A stretch of DNA of 17,981 bases from Rhodoferax sp. (GTDB taxonomy: Bacteria; Pseudomonadota; Gammaproteobacteria; Burkholderiales; Burkholderiaceae_C), in the NCBI GenBank assembly GCA_018882485.1, contig VERU01000006.1, positions 1-17,981 of the forward strand, given 5' to 3'. Under the pieces are notes generated by a model that saw only the letters and a list, made by a program, of their open reading frames with translations, did not search any database and was not told the origin of the DNA. This document shows, piece after piece, positions 1-7,229 of the stretch. The translations under genes were made by a program, and so were the position numbers. Positions within the stretch are counted from its first letter, which is position 1. Each line of letters starts with the position of its first letter.

Positions 1-151
1 TCTTTCCACAGGTCCTCAAACGGTTCTGGTGATCGTGGATCATCAGCCAGTGCCACAGGTCGAGCGCATGATCCCTTTCGTCTCGAAGTACGTGGACACG
101 GTGGATGTTGCTGGCGGCCGGATCGTGGTTGATTGGCAACCGGATTACTGA
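1..151 (+). CDS. rimM: Ribosome maturation factor RimM, C-terminal end (partial)
   Basis: The 5' part of the gene lies outside the window; 49 complete codons are visible, ending at TGA 149–151. The visible end includes the segment [20 protein letters not shown] and finishes in VVDWQPDY. This matches the usual RimM ending (an 'IPFV..YV..VD...G.I.VDW' strand followed by an acidic tail) in the PRC-barrel domain that binds ribosomal protein uS19 during 30S maturation. trmD starts 11 bases downstream, the normal rpsP–rimM–trmD–rplS order. Identification rests on this tail plus the neighbours. Confidence 0.9.
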   Translation, partial: LSTGPQTVLVIVDHQPVPQVERMIPFVSKYVDTVDVAGGRIVVDWQPDY

Positions 152-162
152 AGACGACCCGC

Positions 163-930
163 ATGCGGTTTGATGTTCTGACGCTGTTTCCCGAGTTGTT
201 CCCGCCTTTTTTGAGCCATGGCGTGACCCGTCGCGCTTTCGATTCCGGTCAAATATCCGTTCACGTCCACCTGATTCGTGATTTCGCTGACGGTGGTTAT
301 CGGCGGGTCGATGATCGACCCTTCGGTGGCGGGCCGGGTATGGTGATGATGGCAGAGCCTTTGGCGCGGTGCCTGGACGCCGTCCGGCAGCAGCGAGGCG
401 ATCAGGCGCCGGTGGTATTGTTTTCGCCCGCAGGGCGGCGTCTTGACCAGGCCGCGGTCCAGCGTTGGTCGGCTGGTCAGGGGGCCATTTTGGTTTGTGG
501 GCGGTATGAGGGGGTCGATCAACGGTTCATTGAAGCCTGCGTCAGCGAGCAAATCAGTTTGGGTGATTTCGTGTTGTCCGGGGGCGAGATCGCGGCGATG
601 GCGCTGATGGATTCGGTTGCCCGCCTGCAGGGCGGGGTTTTGAACAGTCCAGCCAGCCACCAGCAGGACAGCTTTGGCAGCGAATTGGATGGCCTGCTCG
701 ATTGTCCTCATTACACCCGTCCGCCCGATTGGCGTGGCCGAGCGGTGCCCGAGGTCTTGTTGTCGGGCGACCATGCCCGCATTTCAGCGTGGCGAAGAGA
801 GACTTCGCTCGCCCATACAGCCCAACTGCGCCCCGATTTGATCACGCGGGCTCGTCAGGCGGGAAGCCTGAAACCGGCCGACGAGGCTGTGTTGGGCTCC
901 CTGCCATTGTCGGGTTCGACGCGAGCGTGA
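163..930 (+). CDS. trmD: tRNA (guanine37-N1)-methyltransferase TrmD
   Basis: SPOUT-class enzyme that uses S-adenosylmethionine to methylate G37 next to the anticodon, preventing +1 frameshifting. The 255-residue product is a normal family length. Visible signatures: the N-terminal start MRFDVLTLFPELF; GGGPGMVM at about residues 55–62; the trefoil-knot cofactor motifs YEGVDQRF (115–122) and ISLGDFVLSGGE (131–142); Q168–D169–S170, which contains the Asp that is catalytic in the E. coli enzyme; and DCPHYTRP (180–187). The ATG at 163 is chosen because it begins exactly at the conserved N-terminus; an in-frame TTG at 133 would add ten residues overlapping rimM. No strong Shine-Dalgarno is seen, so coupling to rimM translation is plausible. 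Confidence 0.97.
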   Translation: MRFDVLTLFPELFPPFLSHGVTRRAFDSGQISVHVHLIRDFADGGYRRVDDRPFGGGPGMVMMAEPLARCLDAVRQQRGDQAPVVLFSPAGRRLDQAAVQRWSAGQGAILVCGRYEGVDQRFIEACVSEQISLGDFVLSGGEIAAMALMDSVARLQGGVLNSPASHQQDSFGSELDGLLDCPHYTRPPDWRGRAVPEVLLSGDHARISAWRRETSLAHTAQLRPDLITRARQAGSLKPADEAVLGSLPLSGSTRA

Positions 931-1017
931 TTCTGGACGCAAACCCGGGGATCGACCCGGTTACAATCCCAGTTTTAACGATCCTCTGGGCGGCGGTTTG
1001 TTGCATTGACTTCCGAC

Positions 1018-1039
1018 CTGGGCGCCATCCGGGCGCCAG
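1018..1039 (+). promoter_or_regulatory. Hairpin in the rplS leader
   Basis: The 133-bp trmD–rplS gap contains CTGG-(G)-CGCC (1018–1026), a five-base loop and GGCGCCAG (1032–1039). These form an 8-bp GC-rich stem with one bulged G, ending 13 bases before the rplS Shine-Dalgarno AAGGAG (1053–1058). No U-tract follows, so it is not an intrinsic terminator. Leader structures upstream of rplS that tune L19 output against TrmD/RimM are known in other bacteria; that role here is inference. Confidence 0.4.
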
Positions 1040-1063
1040 CGTGTCCATGATCAAGGAGAACCC

Positions 1064-1438
1064 ATGAACCTGATACAAACCCTCGAACAAGAGGAAATCG
1101 CCCGCTTGGGCAAGACCATTCCTGACTTTGCCCCGGGAGACACCGTGGTGGTGAACGTCAATGTGGTGGAGGGCAATCGCAAGCGGGTGCAGGCTTACGA
1201 AGGCGTTGTTGTCGCCAAGCGCAATCGGGGGCTGAACAGCGGTTTCATTGTGCGGAAGATCTCTAGCGGTGAAGGCGTCGAGAGGACTTTTCAGACTTAC
1301 AGTCCTCTTATCGCCAGCATCGAAGTGAAGCGGCGAGGTGATGTACGCCGCGCCAAACTGTACTATCTGCGTGACCGCAGTGGCAAATCGGCCCGCATCC
1401 GGGAAAAACTCCCCGCTCGAAAGTCAGTTGCTGTTTGA
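1064..1438 (+). CDS. rplS: 50S ribosomal protein L19 (bL19)
   Basis: Structural protein of the large subunit near the 30S interface. The 124-residue product is colinear with bacterial bL19: an N-terminal helix [15 protein letters not shown], then [27 protein letters not shown] and the signature [20 protein letters not shown] near the C-terminus, followed by a short basic tail. The ATG is preceded by AAGGAG with 5-base spacing, the strongest ribosome-binding site in the first part of the window, fitting a highly expressed gene. It closes the ribosomal operon and is followed 20 bases later by a strong intrinsic terminator. Confidence 0.98.
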   Translation: MNLIQTLEQEEIARLGKTIPDFAPGDTVVVNVNVVEGNRKRVQAYEGVVVAKRNRGLNSGFIVRKISSGEGVERTFQTYSPLIASIEVKRRGDVRRAKLYYLRDRSGKSARIREKLPARKSVAV

Positions 1439-1458
1439 CTGGCCTGGATTTTTTTTGG

Positions 1459-1490
1459 GCCGCCTCGGCATGAGCCGCTGGCGGCTTTTT
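1459..1490 (+). terminator. Rho-independent terminator after rplS
   Basis: The sequence forms a nested stem: GCCGCC (1459–1464), an unpaired T, CGGC (1466–1469), loop ATGA, GCCG (1474–1477), unpaired CT, GGCGGC (1480–1485), followed at once by TTTTT (1486–1490). Ten GC pairs with a small internal loop and a U-run make a clear terminator for the rimM–trmD–rplS transcript. A run of eight T lies just upstream (1449–1456), outside the stem. Confidence 0.85.
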
Positions 1491-1537
1491 GTTTCTCGCC
1501 CCGCTTTGTGGCGGGCGCATCCGGTGAGTGGCGTGGA

Positions 1538-2218
1538 ATGACTGTACGGATGCCATGGTTTGATCCTGCAACCGTGCCCATCTTGGGCATCGACAAACAC
1601 CTTCCGGCGGTTGATAGCGCCATGCTCAAGCCGCAGCCGATCCGGGATCGCTTCAGACGCCCGCCGACCTGGCAACCTGAGCCAGACCGAGAGAGACCGC
1701 TGAGCGACCATCCACCGCGCCGTGCTGCGGTCCTGATGCCCATCGTGCTGAGGGAGGAACCCACGGTGTTGTTCACTGAGCGCACCTGGCAGTTGCCGAC
1801 GCATGCCGGGCAGATCGCCTTTCCCGGTGGCAAGGTGGAATCGAAAGATGCGGACGCTGTCGCAGCCGCGTTGCGTGAAACGCAGGAAGAAATTGGGCTT
1901 GAGCCGCACTGGATCGACGTGGTCGGTGTCTTGCCCGATTACCTCACAGGATCTGCATTCGTGGTAACGCCCGTGGTAGGACTGGTCAGTCTTGGTTTTG
2001 AACTGAAGCTCAATTCAGAAGAAGTCGCCGATACCTTCGAAGTCCCGCTGGGCTATCTGATGAATCCGGCCCACCATGTGAGGCAGAGCCTTGATTGGCA
2101 GGGCGCCCGCCGGGAATGGTTGGCCATGCCCTATCAGGATCAGGCATCTACCACCCGCTACATCTGGGGCGTGACCGCTGCGCTGTTGAGGAATTTCTAC
2201 CGTCTGATGGCCGCTTGA
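1538..2218 (+). CDS. nudL: NUDIX hydrolase, CoA pyrophosphatase (NudL-like)
   Basis: Predicted to hydrolyse coenzyme A or acyl-CoA to phosphopantetheine derivatives and 3',5'-ADP. The 226-residue product carries the UPF0035/CoA-pyrophosphatase signature LPTHAGQIAFPGGK (about residues 86–99) running into the NUDIX box, where GGKVESKD precedes ALRETQEEIGL (111–121). The box has Asp where the general consensus has Glu, as in E. coli NudL. The core is preceded by an N-terminal extension of about 60 residues rich in Pro, Arg and Asp, common in betaproteobacterial homologues. The start is uncertain: GTG 1508 or ATG 1550 are alternatives and none has a good Shine-Dalgarno. It follows the rplS terminator, so it must use its own promoter, which I could not place. 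Confidence 0.9.
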   Translation: MTVRMPWFDPATVPILGIDKHLPAVDSAMLKPQPIRDRFRRPPTWQPEPDRERPLSDHPPRRAAVLMPIVLREEPTVLFTERTWQLPTHAGQIAFPGGKVESKDADAVAAALRETQEEIGLEPHWIDVVGVLPDYLTGSAFVVTPVVGLVSLGFELKLNSEEVADTFEVPLGYLMNPAHHVRQSLDWQGARREWLAMPYQDQASTTRYIWGVTAALLRNFYRLMAA

Positions 2219-2269
2219 TCGGATGCGGGCAGGCATCGGTGCCGAACATGGCATCGTTATGATTGATGG

Positions 2270-3193
2270 ATGAGTTTCGTTTCCGTGTTGATGGCCTTGT
2301 TGTTGGAGCAGGCCCGACCGATCCAGCCAGGTAATTGGATCCATTCGATGTCCAGGATGTGGATTCGGTGGGTCGGCCACAGTTTTGATGCAGGTCATTC
2401 CCGTCACAGTTGGCTCATCTGGAGCCTGGCCGTTCTGTTACCGGCCGGTGTTGCGACTGCGGTCCACTGGGCCCTGATGGGTCTGGCCGGTTGGCCGCTT
2501 GCATTGATCTGGAATGTGACCGTCCTCTATCTCACCCTGGGTTTCAGGCAATTCAGTTTCCATTTCACCCGGATTCGCGATGCATTGGAACAGGGCGATC
2601 ATGTAACTGCCCTGAAACTGCTGGCGCAATGGAGGCGTAGTGATTCAGCCGATTTGCCCAAAGGTGAGATGGTGCGCCATGTGATTGAGTTTTCGGTGAT
2701 TGCGGCGCATCGGCATGTCTTTGGCGTCATCGTGTGGTTTTCTTTGCTGGCGGCGCTGGGACTGGGTCCGGCTGGAGCCATCATCTACCGGCTATCCGAA
2801 TTCGTGGGTCGGTACTGGCAACATCCTGGCGTGACCCAGCTTCAGCCTGTGAGTGCCGCCTTGCAGCAGTCGGCGCGATCCGCCTGGTACGCAGCAGACT
2901 GGTTGCCGGCCCGTTTGACCGCGCTTGGATTTGCCATGGTAGGCAGTTTTGAAGAAGCCATTGATGGATGGCGACGTCACGAGGCAGCAGGTTGCAGTGA
3001 CAACGATGGGGTGATTCTTGCTGCTACTGCGGGTGCGGTGGGGCTCCCTCTGGGCCGTGCTGGGTCGTCAGACGTTTCCGAGGAACAACTGTCCTCGGCT
3101 CATCTGACCGTGGTGGTCGGCTTGGTATGGCGGACTGTGGTGATGTGGGTGGTCCTGTTGGCCTTGTTGACGTTGTCCCGTTTCCTGGGCTGA
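2270..3193 (+). CDS. CobD/CbiB-family integral membrane protein, function unknown
   Basis: A 307-residue membrane protein with hydrophobic segments near residues 49–72, 75–92, 149–175 and 278–301. The middle and end resemble the CobD/CbiB superfamily (HRHVFGVIVWF around 147–157, then DWLPARLTALGFAMVGSFEEAIDGWR around 210–235). True CbiB/CobD joins aminopropanol to cobyric acid in B12 synthesis, and AmpE is a divergent relative. The Burkholderiales members in this gene neighbourhood are only annotated by family and are not demonstrated B12 enzymes. No other cobalamin-synthesis gene is nearby. The ATG at 2270 has only a weak upstream purine stretch. The gene converges on rsgA, 23 bp away. Confidence 0.75.
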   Translation: MSFVSVLMALLLEQARPIQPGNWIHSMSRMWIRWVGHSFDAGHSRHSWLIWSLAVLLPAGVATAVHWALMGLAGWPLALIWNVTVLYLTLGFRQFSFHFTRIRDALEQGDHVTALKLLAQWRRSDSADLPKGEMVRHVIEFSVIAAHRHVFGVIVWFSLLAALGLGPAGAIIYRLSEFVGRYWQHPGVTQLQPVSAALQQSARSAWYAADWLPARLTALGFAMVGSFEEAIDGWRRHEAAGCSDNDGVILAATAGAVGLPLGRAGSSDVSEEQLSSAHLTVVVGLVWRTVVMWVVLLALLTLSRFLG

Positions 3194-3216
3194 AGGTGCG
3201 TTGGAGGTGACCGCCT

Positions 3217-4182
3217 TCAACGGATATGCGGTTTGGACAACTCCATGAGCAGCTCGCAGTAGATCTGGTACCGTTCCTTGTCCAGCGGCTTGTGCTCGCT
3301 GTCTGGTGTCAGTGCCGCGATGACCCGGCAGCCAGGTTCGTGACGATGTGTGCAGTTGTAAAAACGGCAGTCATGGGCATGGCGATGGATATCCCGCATG
3401 AGACGTTGCAGACTGGATGGGTCGATATGTCGGAGTCCAAATTCCTGGAATCCTGGTGAGTCGATCAAAAACGTACCGGGATGGTTTGCGACCTCGTACA
3501 ACGTGGTGCCGGTTGTGGTGTGACGACCGGATTTCAGCGAACGCGACAGCTCAGCCGTTTGTGCGAGCGCGTCCGGGCAAAGGAGATTGATCAGTGTGCT
3601 TTTTCCCGCACCTGAAGGGCCCAGTACCAAGGTGACTTTATTCAGGCACCATTGCTTCAGGTTTTGGCGCGCCCGGTCGTCGGCCTCGCGCAGGCCAAGG
3701 GGTAATACCGGATAGTCCATGGCGCGGTAAGGGGCCAGCGAATCCCAGGCTCGCTGAAACGGTTCATACAAGTCACTCTTGTTCAGGCCTATGGTCGCGG
3801 GTATGCCGGCAGCCTCTGCTGCGATCAGTGCGCGGGCCAGCTGTCTTTTTGAATAGGCGGGCTCTGCTGCGATCAGGATCAGCACTTGATCTAGGTTCGC
3901 GGCAAACGACTTGACCCGTGTTTCATCCTGACGGTACAGCAGGTTGCGGCGCTCAATGACCTCATCGATCACCCCCTCGCCCTCGGAAGGGTGCCAGAGC
4001 ACGTGGTCACCGACCACAGCCGAAGCCTTCTTTCCACGCAGGTGGCACAGAACGTAGCGCCCGTCGCGCGCGACCATCACATGTCTTCCGTGGTTGGCAA
4101 CGACCAACCCTCGGACAGTTGGACTCACGGATTCCAGGCTCAGGCCGCTGAAGCGATCAACAGGTCGATTCGCTTTGCGCAT
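3217..4182 (-). CDS. rsgA: Ribosome small-subunit-dependent GTPase RsgA
   Basis: Circularly permuted GTPase that checks late 30S assembly. The 321-residue product shows the permuted motif order: an N-terminal OB-fold (about 20–80), G4 NKSD (134–137), G1/P-loop GPSGAGKS (188–195), G2-like GRHTTT (219–224), G3 DSPGF (241–245), then a C-terminal zinc motif C272-x4-C277-x-H279-x5-C285. Its start (ATG, 4182) lies inside the 3' end of the upstream pterin dehydratase gene on the same strand, a 43-bp overlap, so the two are probably co-transcribed and translationally coupled. The stop is 23 bp from the end of the convergent CobD/CbiB-family gene, and I see no convincing terminator there. Confidence 0.96.
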   Translation of the reverse strand: MRKANRPVDRFSGLSLESVSPTVRGLVVANHGRHVMVARDGRYVLCHLRGKKASAVVGDHVLWHPSEGEGVIDEVIERRNLLYRQDETRVKSFAANLDQVLILIAAEPAYSKRQLARALIAAEAAGIPATIGLNKSDLYEPFQRAWDSLAPYRAMDYPVLPLGLREADDRARQNLKQWCLNKVTLVLGPSGAGKSTLINLLCPDALAQTAELSRSLKSGRHTTTGTTLYEVANHPGTFLIDSPGFQEFGLRHIDPSSLQRLMRDIHRHAHDCRFYNCTHRHEPGCRVIAALTPDSEHKPLDKERYQIYCELLMELSKPHIR

Positions 4183-4475
4183 TCAAAGTCCCAAGTCGAC
4201 AAGCCGCCAAGATCATGGGTTTGGTAGCGAACCACACAGCATTGCGAGGTGATCGTCAGATCAGGGTGATGGTCCCAATGTTGCGCCAGAAATGCCACGG
4301 CATTGGCGAATGACATGGCGTTTGAAAAATCTGAGAAGGGGAACGATTTTTCGATCGAGGGGCCTGAGTCTTGCCTGAGTAGGATCCACCCTTGCAGTTG
4401 TGACAGTTGGTGGGCTATGTCGGTCGCCGTCAGTCGGGACAGCGTTCGTCGTTGAGTCGATGGGATCATGGCCAT
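4140..4475 (-). CDS. phhB: Pterin-4a-carbinolamine dehydratase
   Basis: Dehydrates 4a-hydroxytetrahydrobiopterin and so recycles the pterin cofactor of aromatic amino-acid hydroxylases. The predicted 111-residue protein has the family signature: W-D-H-H-P-D (central HHP motif), then T-H-D-L-G-G-L-S and a terminal D-x-x-x-A-K helix, with a conserved G-W before the first strand. The open frame continues upstream to 4763, but the extra ~96 residues do not resemble the family and run into the divergent orn gene. I therefore start at ATG 4475 (ATG 4469 is equally possible); neither has a clear Shine-Dalgarno. In many Burkholderiales an M48 metallopeptidase gene lies between this gene and orn; it is absent here. 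Confidence 0.88.
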   Translation of the reverse strand: MAMIPSTQRRTLSRLTATDIAHQLSQLQGWILLRQDSGPSIEKSFPFSDFSNAMSFANAVAFLAQHWDHHPDLTITSQCCVVRYQTHDLGGLSTWDFECAKRIDLLIASAA

Positions 4476-4599
4476 ACTGAAATGCGCACCGGTATTGAGG
4501 TACATGCTCCGGGTTTTGGCGGCATAAGTGCAGTAGGGGCCAAGACCTTTCGCCTGGTGAAGACCATCGATGAGCCTCATAAATCCGGTGGGGTAGTTT

Positions 4600-5217
4600 A
4601 TGCCATCGGTGACAATCCGAACCATGAGCCCCGCATCAAGCCATCCTTTTCCAGACAGCCCCTCTTTGCAGAAGTCAGACCTCAATCTGTTGTGGCTGGA
4701 TTGTGAAATGACCGGCTTGAATCCTGAGGTGGATCGAATCATCGAGATCGCCGTGATCGTCACGGGTCCGGGTCTGTACCCTCGCGTGGAAGGACCTTCC
4801 CTGGCAATCCATCAAAGCGATGCACAGTTGGACCTGATGGACGCGTGGAATCGCGGGACGCACGGGCGCAGTGGCTTGATTGATCGAGTCCGAGCGACTC
4901 GGGTCACAGAAATGGAGGCACAGCTTCAGATCCTAGAATTTGCCAGACTTTTTCTGCCCCAAGGTGCGTCCCCCATGTGCGGAAACAGCATCGGTCAGGA
5001 TAGAAGGTTTTTGTCGCGTTACATGCCAGAGTTGGAGGCGTTTTTTCATTACCGCAACCTAGATGTCAGTACTTTGAAAGAGCTGGCCCGGCGCTGGCGT
5101 CCTGATGTAGCCGCTGGCTTTAAGAAGCTGCAGCGTCACACGGCTCTGGCTGATGTCCATGAATCGATAGACGAGTTGGAGCATTACAGGAGAGCGTTTT
5201 TGCGGCTGGATGGATGA
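4600..5217 (+). CDS. orn: Oligoribonuclease (DEDDh 3'-5' exoribonuclease)
   Basis: Degrades two- to five-nucleotide RNAs, including pGpG from c-di-GMP breakdown, and is essential in many proteobacteria. The core is closely colinear with E. coli Orn: [11 protein letters not shown] (first D and E of DEDDh), [25 protein letters not shown] (third acidic residue), [25 protein letters not shown] and [11 protein letters not shown] (catalytic His and last Asp). The start is uncertain. ATG 4600 (205 residues) follows GGTGGGG with 6-base spacing; ATG 4624 gives 197 residues, closer to typical lengths, but has no evident Shine-Dalgarno. The ~25 residues before the catalytic core are Ser/Pro-rich and unconserved. 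Transcribed divergently from the pterin dehydratase. Confidence 0.95.
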   Translation: MPSVTIRTMSPASSHPFPDSPSLQKSDLNLLWLDCEMTGLNPEVDRIIEIAVIVTGPGLYPRVEGPSLAIHQSDAQLDLMDAWNRGTHGRSGLIDRVRATRVTEMEAQLQILEFARLFLPQGASPMCGNSIGQDRRFLSRYMPELEAFFHYRNLDVSTLKELARRWRPDVAAGFKKLQRHTALADVHESIDELEHYRRAFLRLDG

Positions 5218-5329
5218 TCAAAGCACCATGCAGGCCGGTATTTCGCTTTCGTGAGACAATCACATAGGGTTGGGTTTGATTGCCAACTCTTTTTTCGTGC
5301 ATCTCCCCTCATCCTCAGGGCAATAGAAC

Positions 5330-5343
5330 CGCGCTATAGCGCG
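5330..5343. repeat. Perfect 14-bp palindrome in the helicase leader
   Basis: CGCGCTATAGCGCG reads identically on both strands and could fold as CGCGC-TATA-GCGCG. It lies 121 bp upstream of the DEAD-box helicase start inside the 247-bp orn–helicase gap. No U-run follows, so it is not a standard terminator; an operator or leader-RNA stem is possible. I found no convincing sigma-70 promoter in this gap. Confidence 0.5.
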
Positions 5344-5369
5344 CGAGTTCCGTGGACGCCCTCAGTTCC

Positions 5370-5383
5370 CAGGCGAACGCCTG
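5370..5383 (+). repeat. Second hairpin in the helicase leader
   Basis: CAGGC-GAAC-GCCTG forms a perfect 5-bp stem with a GAAC tetraloop; flanking TCC and GGA can extend it with a TT bulge. It sits between the 5330–5343 palindrome and the helicase Shine-Dalgarno GGAG (5453–5456). RNA helicase mRNAs in several bacteria have structured leaders used in autoregulation; whether this one does is inference. Confidence 0.4.
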
Positions 5384-5464
5384 TTGGAGCGGGCTTCGGT
5401 TTGATGGTTGATGTCCTCAATCATTGACCATTCGGCTTGAACGCCGTCCTATGGAGCCTCTACC

Positions 5465-7102
5465 ATGAGCGCATCACCTGCGTCCGGTTCTTCGTCGCCC
5501 ACCTTACTCGATGGATCGATTCTCAATGCAACTTCCGATATGGCAGTTCCCTTGGGATCATCCACAGATGAATCGGTGTTAATGCCAGCGGAAGCATTCT
5601 CCGGCTTCGGCCTTCATCCGAATCTGTTGCACGGCATCCGAGCTCTAGGATACGTGCGGCCAACTGTGGTGCAGGAGCAAACCATCCCTCGGGCCTTGGC
5701 GGATTGGGCAGGGGCCGGGGCTGAGAACGGCTTTGTCGATCTCATGGTATCAAGCCAGACCGGCAGTGGAAAGACCGCAGCATTTTTGTTGCCGGTGCTT
5801 CACACGCTGCTCGTTGAACAGCAACAGGAGCGCGAGCGGAAGAGGCTTGAGGACGAAAAAGCCGTTGCCGATGCGCTTGCCAGGGGCGAGCCTGCTCCCA
5901 AGAAGCCGAAGCGCAGGAACCCGACACATCCGAGGAATTTCACCGCTGCAACTCCCGGGGCGCTGGTGGTTTGTCCGACCCGGGAACTGGCACAGCAAGT
6001 GGCACAGGATGCCATCGAACTGTTGAGACATTGCCAGGGCCTGCGGGTTGCCAATATTGTGGGCGGCATACCTTATCCACTGCAAATTGCACGTTTGCAA
6101 AATGCCAATTTGGTGGTTGCAACTCCGGGACGATTGCTGGATTTGCAGCGATCCATGCAGGTCAAACTCGATCAGGTTCAGTTTTTGGTTGTTGACGAAG
6201 CCGATCGCATGTTGGACTTGGGGTTCTCCGATGACTTGGCGGAGATCCATCAGCTCACCGCTCAACGAAAGCAGACCATGATGTTCAGTGCAACCTTTGC
6301 GCCGAACATTCAACAACTCGCCGCCAGGGTCATGCGGTGTCCACAGCGGATCACTGTGGATTCACCACAGGACCGACATGCCAACATCCGACAGGTTCTT
6401 TATTGGGCTGATAACCTGGAGCACAAGCGGAAATTGCTGGATCACTGGCTGCGGGATACCACTCTTCAGCAGGCGATTGTGTTCGTCAGCACTCAGATCG
6501 AATGCGACGGTTTGGCCGGTGACCTGCAGCAGCAGGGTTTTTCTGCGGTCGCACTGCACGGAGCGCTCAGTCAAGGTTTGCGCAACCGGCGGCTGATGGC
6601 ATTGCGGGAGGGCAAGGTGCAAGTGTTGGTCGCGACCGATGTGGCCGCGCGTGGCATCGATGTTCCGGCGATCAGCCATGTGTTCAATTTTGGCCTGCCG
6701 ATGAAGGCGGAAGACTACACCCATCGTATTGGCCGCACGGGACGTGCCGGGCGTGATGGTTTGGCCATTACCCTTGCGGAATTTCGGGATCGTCGCAGGA
6801 TTTCCGACATCGAAGCCTTTACGCGGCAACGTTTTGCTCCCGAAGTCGTACCTGGGCTTGAACCAACCCAGCGAGTGCCGGCCTCTAATCTTTCGAGATC
6901 TGGCACGGCTTCTCGCGGCGCGCCAGCTGGGCGAGGTTTTCGCGCCAGCGAGTTTCGTCAGACCGCGCGAATTGATGCCGGTCGCCCGACAGACAAAACA
7001 CGTCCCCGCGGCACCGGACGTGGACATGCACATCTTGGGCGACGTGAAGCACCCGCCGTTTCCGCCGACTTCGGTCAGAAGCGGCCATTCAGACCCAGAT
7101 AG
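5465..7102 (+). CDS. DEAD-box ATP-dependent RNA helicase (RhlE-like)
   Basis: RNA-remodelling helicase of 545 residues. Motifs in order: Q-motif F47...Q70, Walker A SSQTGSGKT (96–104), PTRELA (171–176), GG and TPGR (200–201, 220–223), DEAD (244–247), SAT (275–277), ALHGALSQ (363–370), TDVAARGID (391–399) and HRIGRTGRAGR (420–430). Between motifs Q/I and Ia there is a charged insertion (about 117–160, QQQERERKRLEDEK and later KKPKRR) that standard E. coli RhlE lacks. The tail (about 475–545) is Gly/Arg-rich and basic, as in RNA-binding extensions of RhlE/CsdA relatives. The ATG has GGAG at 8-base spacing. It may be the gene commonly found near orn in Burkholderiales. The exact subfamily cannot be assigned by eye. 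Confidence 0.93.
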   Translation: MSASPASGSSSPTLLDGSILNATSDMAVPLGSSTDESVLMPAEAFSGFGLHPNLLHGIRALGYVRPTVVQEQTIPRALADWAGAGAENGFVDLMVSSQTGSGKTAAFLLPVLHTLLVEQQQERERKRLEDEKAVADALARGEPAPKKPKRRNPTHPRNFTAATPGALVVCPTRELAQQVAQDAIELLRHCQGLRVANIVGGIPYPLQIARLQNANLVVATPGRLLDLQRSMQVKLDQVQFLVVDEADRMLDLGFSDDLAEIHQLTAQRKQTMMFSATFAPNIQQLAARVMRCPQRITVDSPQDRHANIRQVLYWADNLEHKRKLLDHWLRDTTLQQAIVFVSTQIECDGLAGDLQQQGFSAVALHGALSQGLRNRRLMALREGKVQVLVATDVAARGIDVPAISHVFNFGLPMKAEDYTHRIGRTGRAGRDGLAITLAEFRDRRRISDIEAFTRQRFAPEVVPGLEPTQRVPASNLSRSGTASRGAPAGRGFRASEFRQTARIDAGRPTDKTRPRGTGRGHAHLGRREAPAVSADFGQKRPFRPR

Positions 7103-7201
7103 CTGAGGTCCCAGGCCGCCTCGTCGTGTACCGGCGCACTTCTGCGGTGGTTCGGATGCTGCCATCCTCTCGGATTTGGGTAGCCGTTATTTCCACGAAT
7201 T

Positions 7202-7207
7202 TATAAT
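7202..7207 (+). promoter_or_regulatory. Candidate -10 box for the GbdR-type regulator gene
   Basis: A perfect TATAAT lies in an AT-rich patch (about 7188–7210) in otherwise GC-rich DNA, 22 bases before the ATG at 7230. Nothing close to TTGACA occurs 16–18 bp upstream, so the promoter, if real, would be weak or need an activator. It implies a short leader of about 17 bases. Confidence 0.4.
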
Positions 7208-7229
7208 TTTCGCGGATGGGCGACGAATC

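Noticed and set aside
1363..1909. Minus-strand frames opposite rplS end and the NUDIX gene
   Set aside because: They cross the rplS terminator and the NUDIX core in antisense; Arg/Ser-rich composition indicates shadow frames.
2270..3193. CobD/CbiB-family gene as a B12-synthesis partner of the corrinoid operon
   Set aside because: It sits in the conserved housekeeping block over 6 kb away, that block occurs in Burkholderiales without corrinoid operons, and no other cobalamin genes are present.
3194..3216. Possible terminator between the CobD/CbiB gene and rsgA (GAAGG...CCTTC)
   Set aside because: The stem needs a two-base bulge, the loop is 11 bases and there is no T-run on either strand.
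4476..4763. N-terminal extension of the pterin dehydratase frame to 207 codons
   Set aside because: The added sequence has no similarity to the family, and it overlaps the orn catalytic region on the other strand; the family length is about 110 residues.
5426..5454. TTGACC-17-TCCTAT as a sigma-70 promoter for the helicase
   Set aside because: The -10 is poor and the implied start would fall on the Shine-Dalgarno, leaving no leader.
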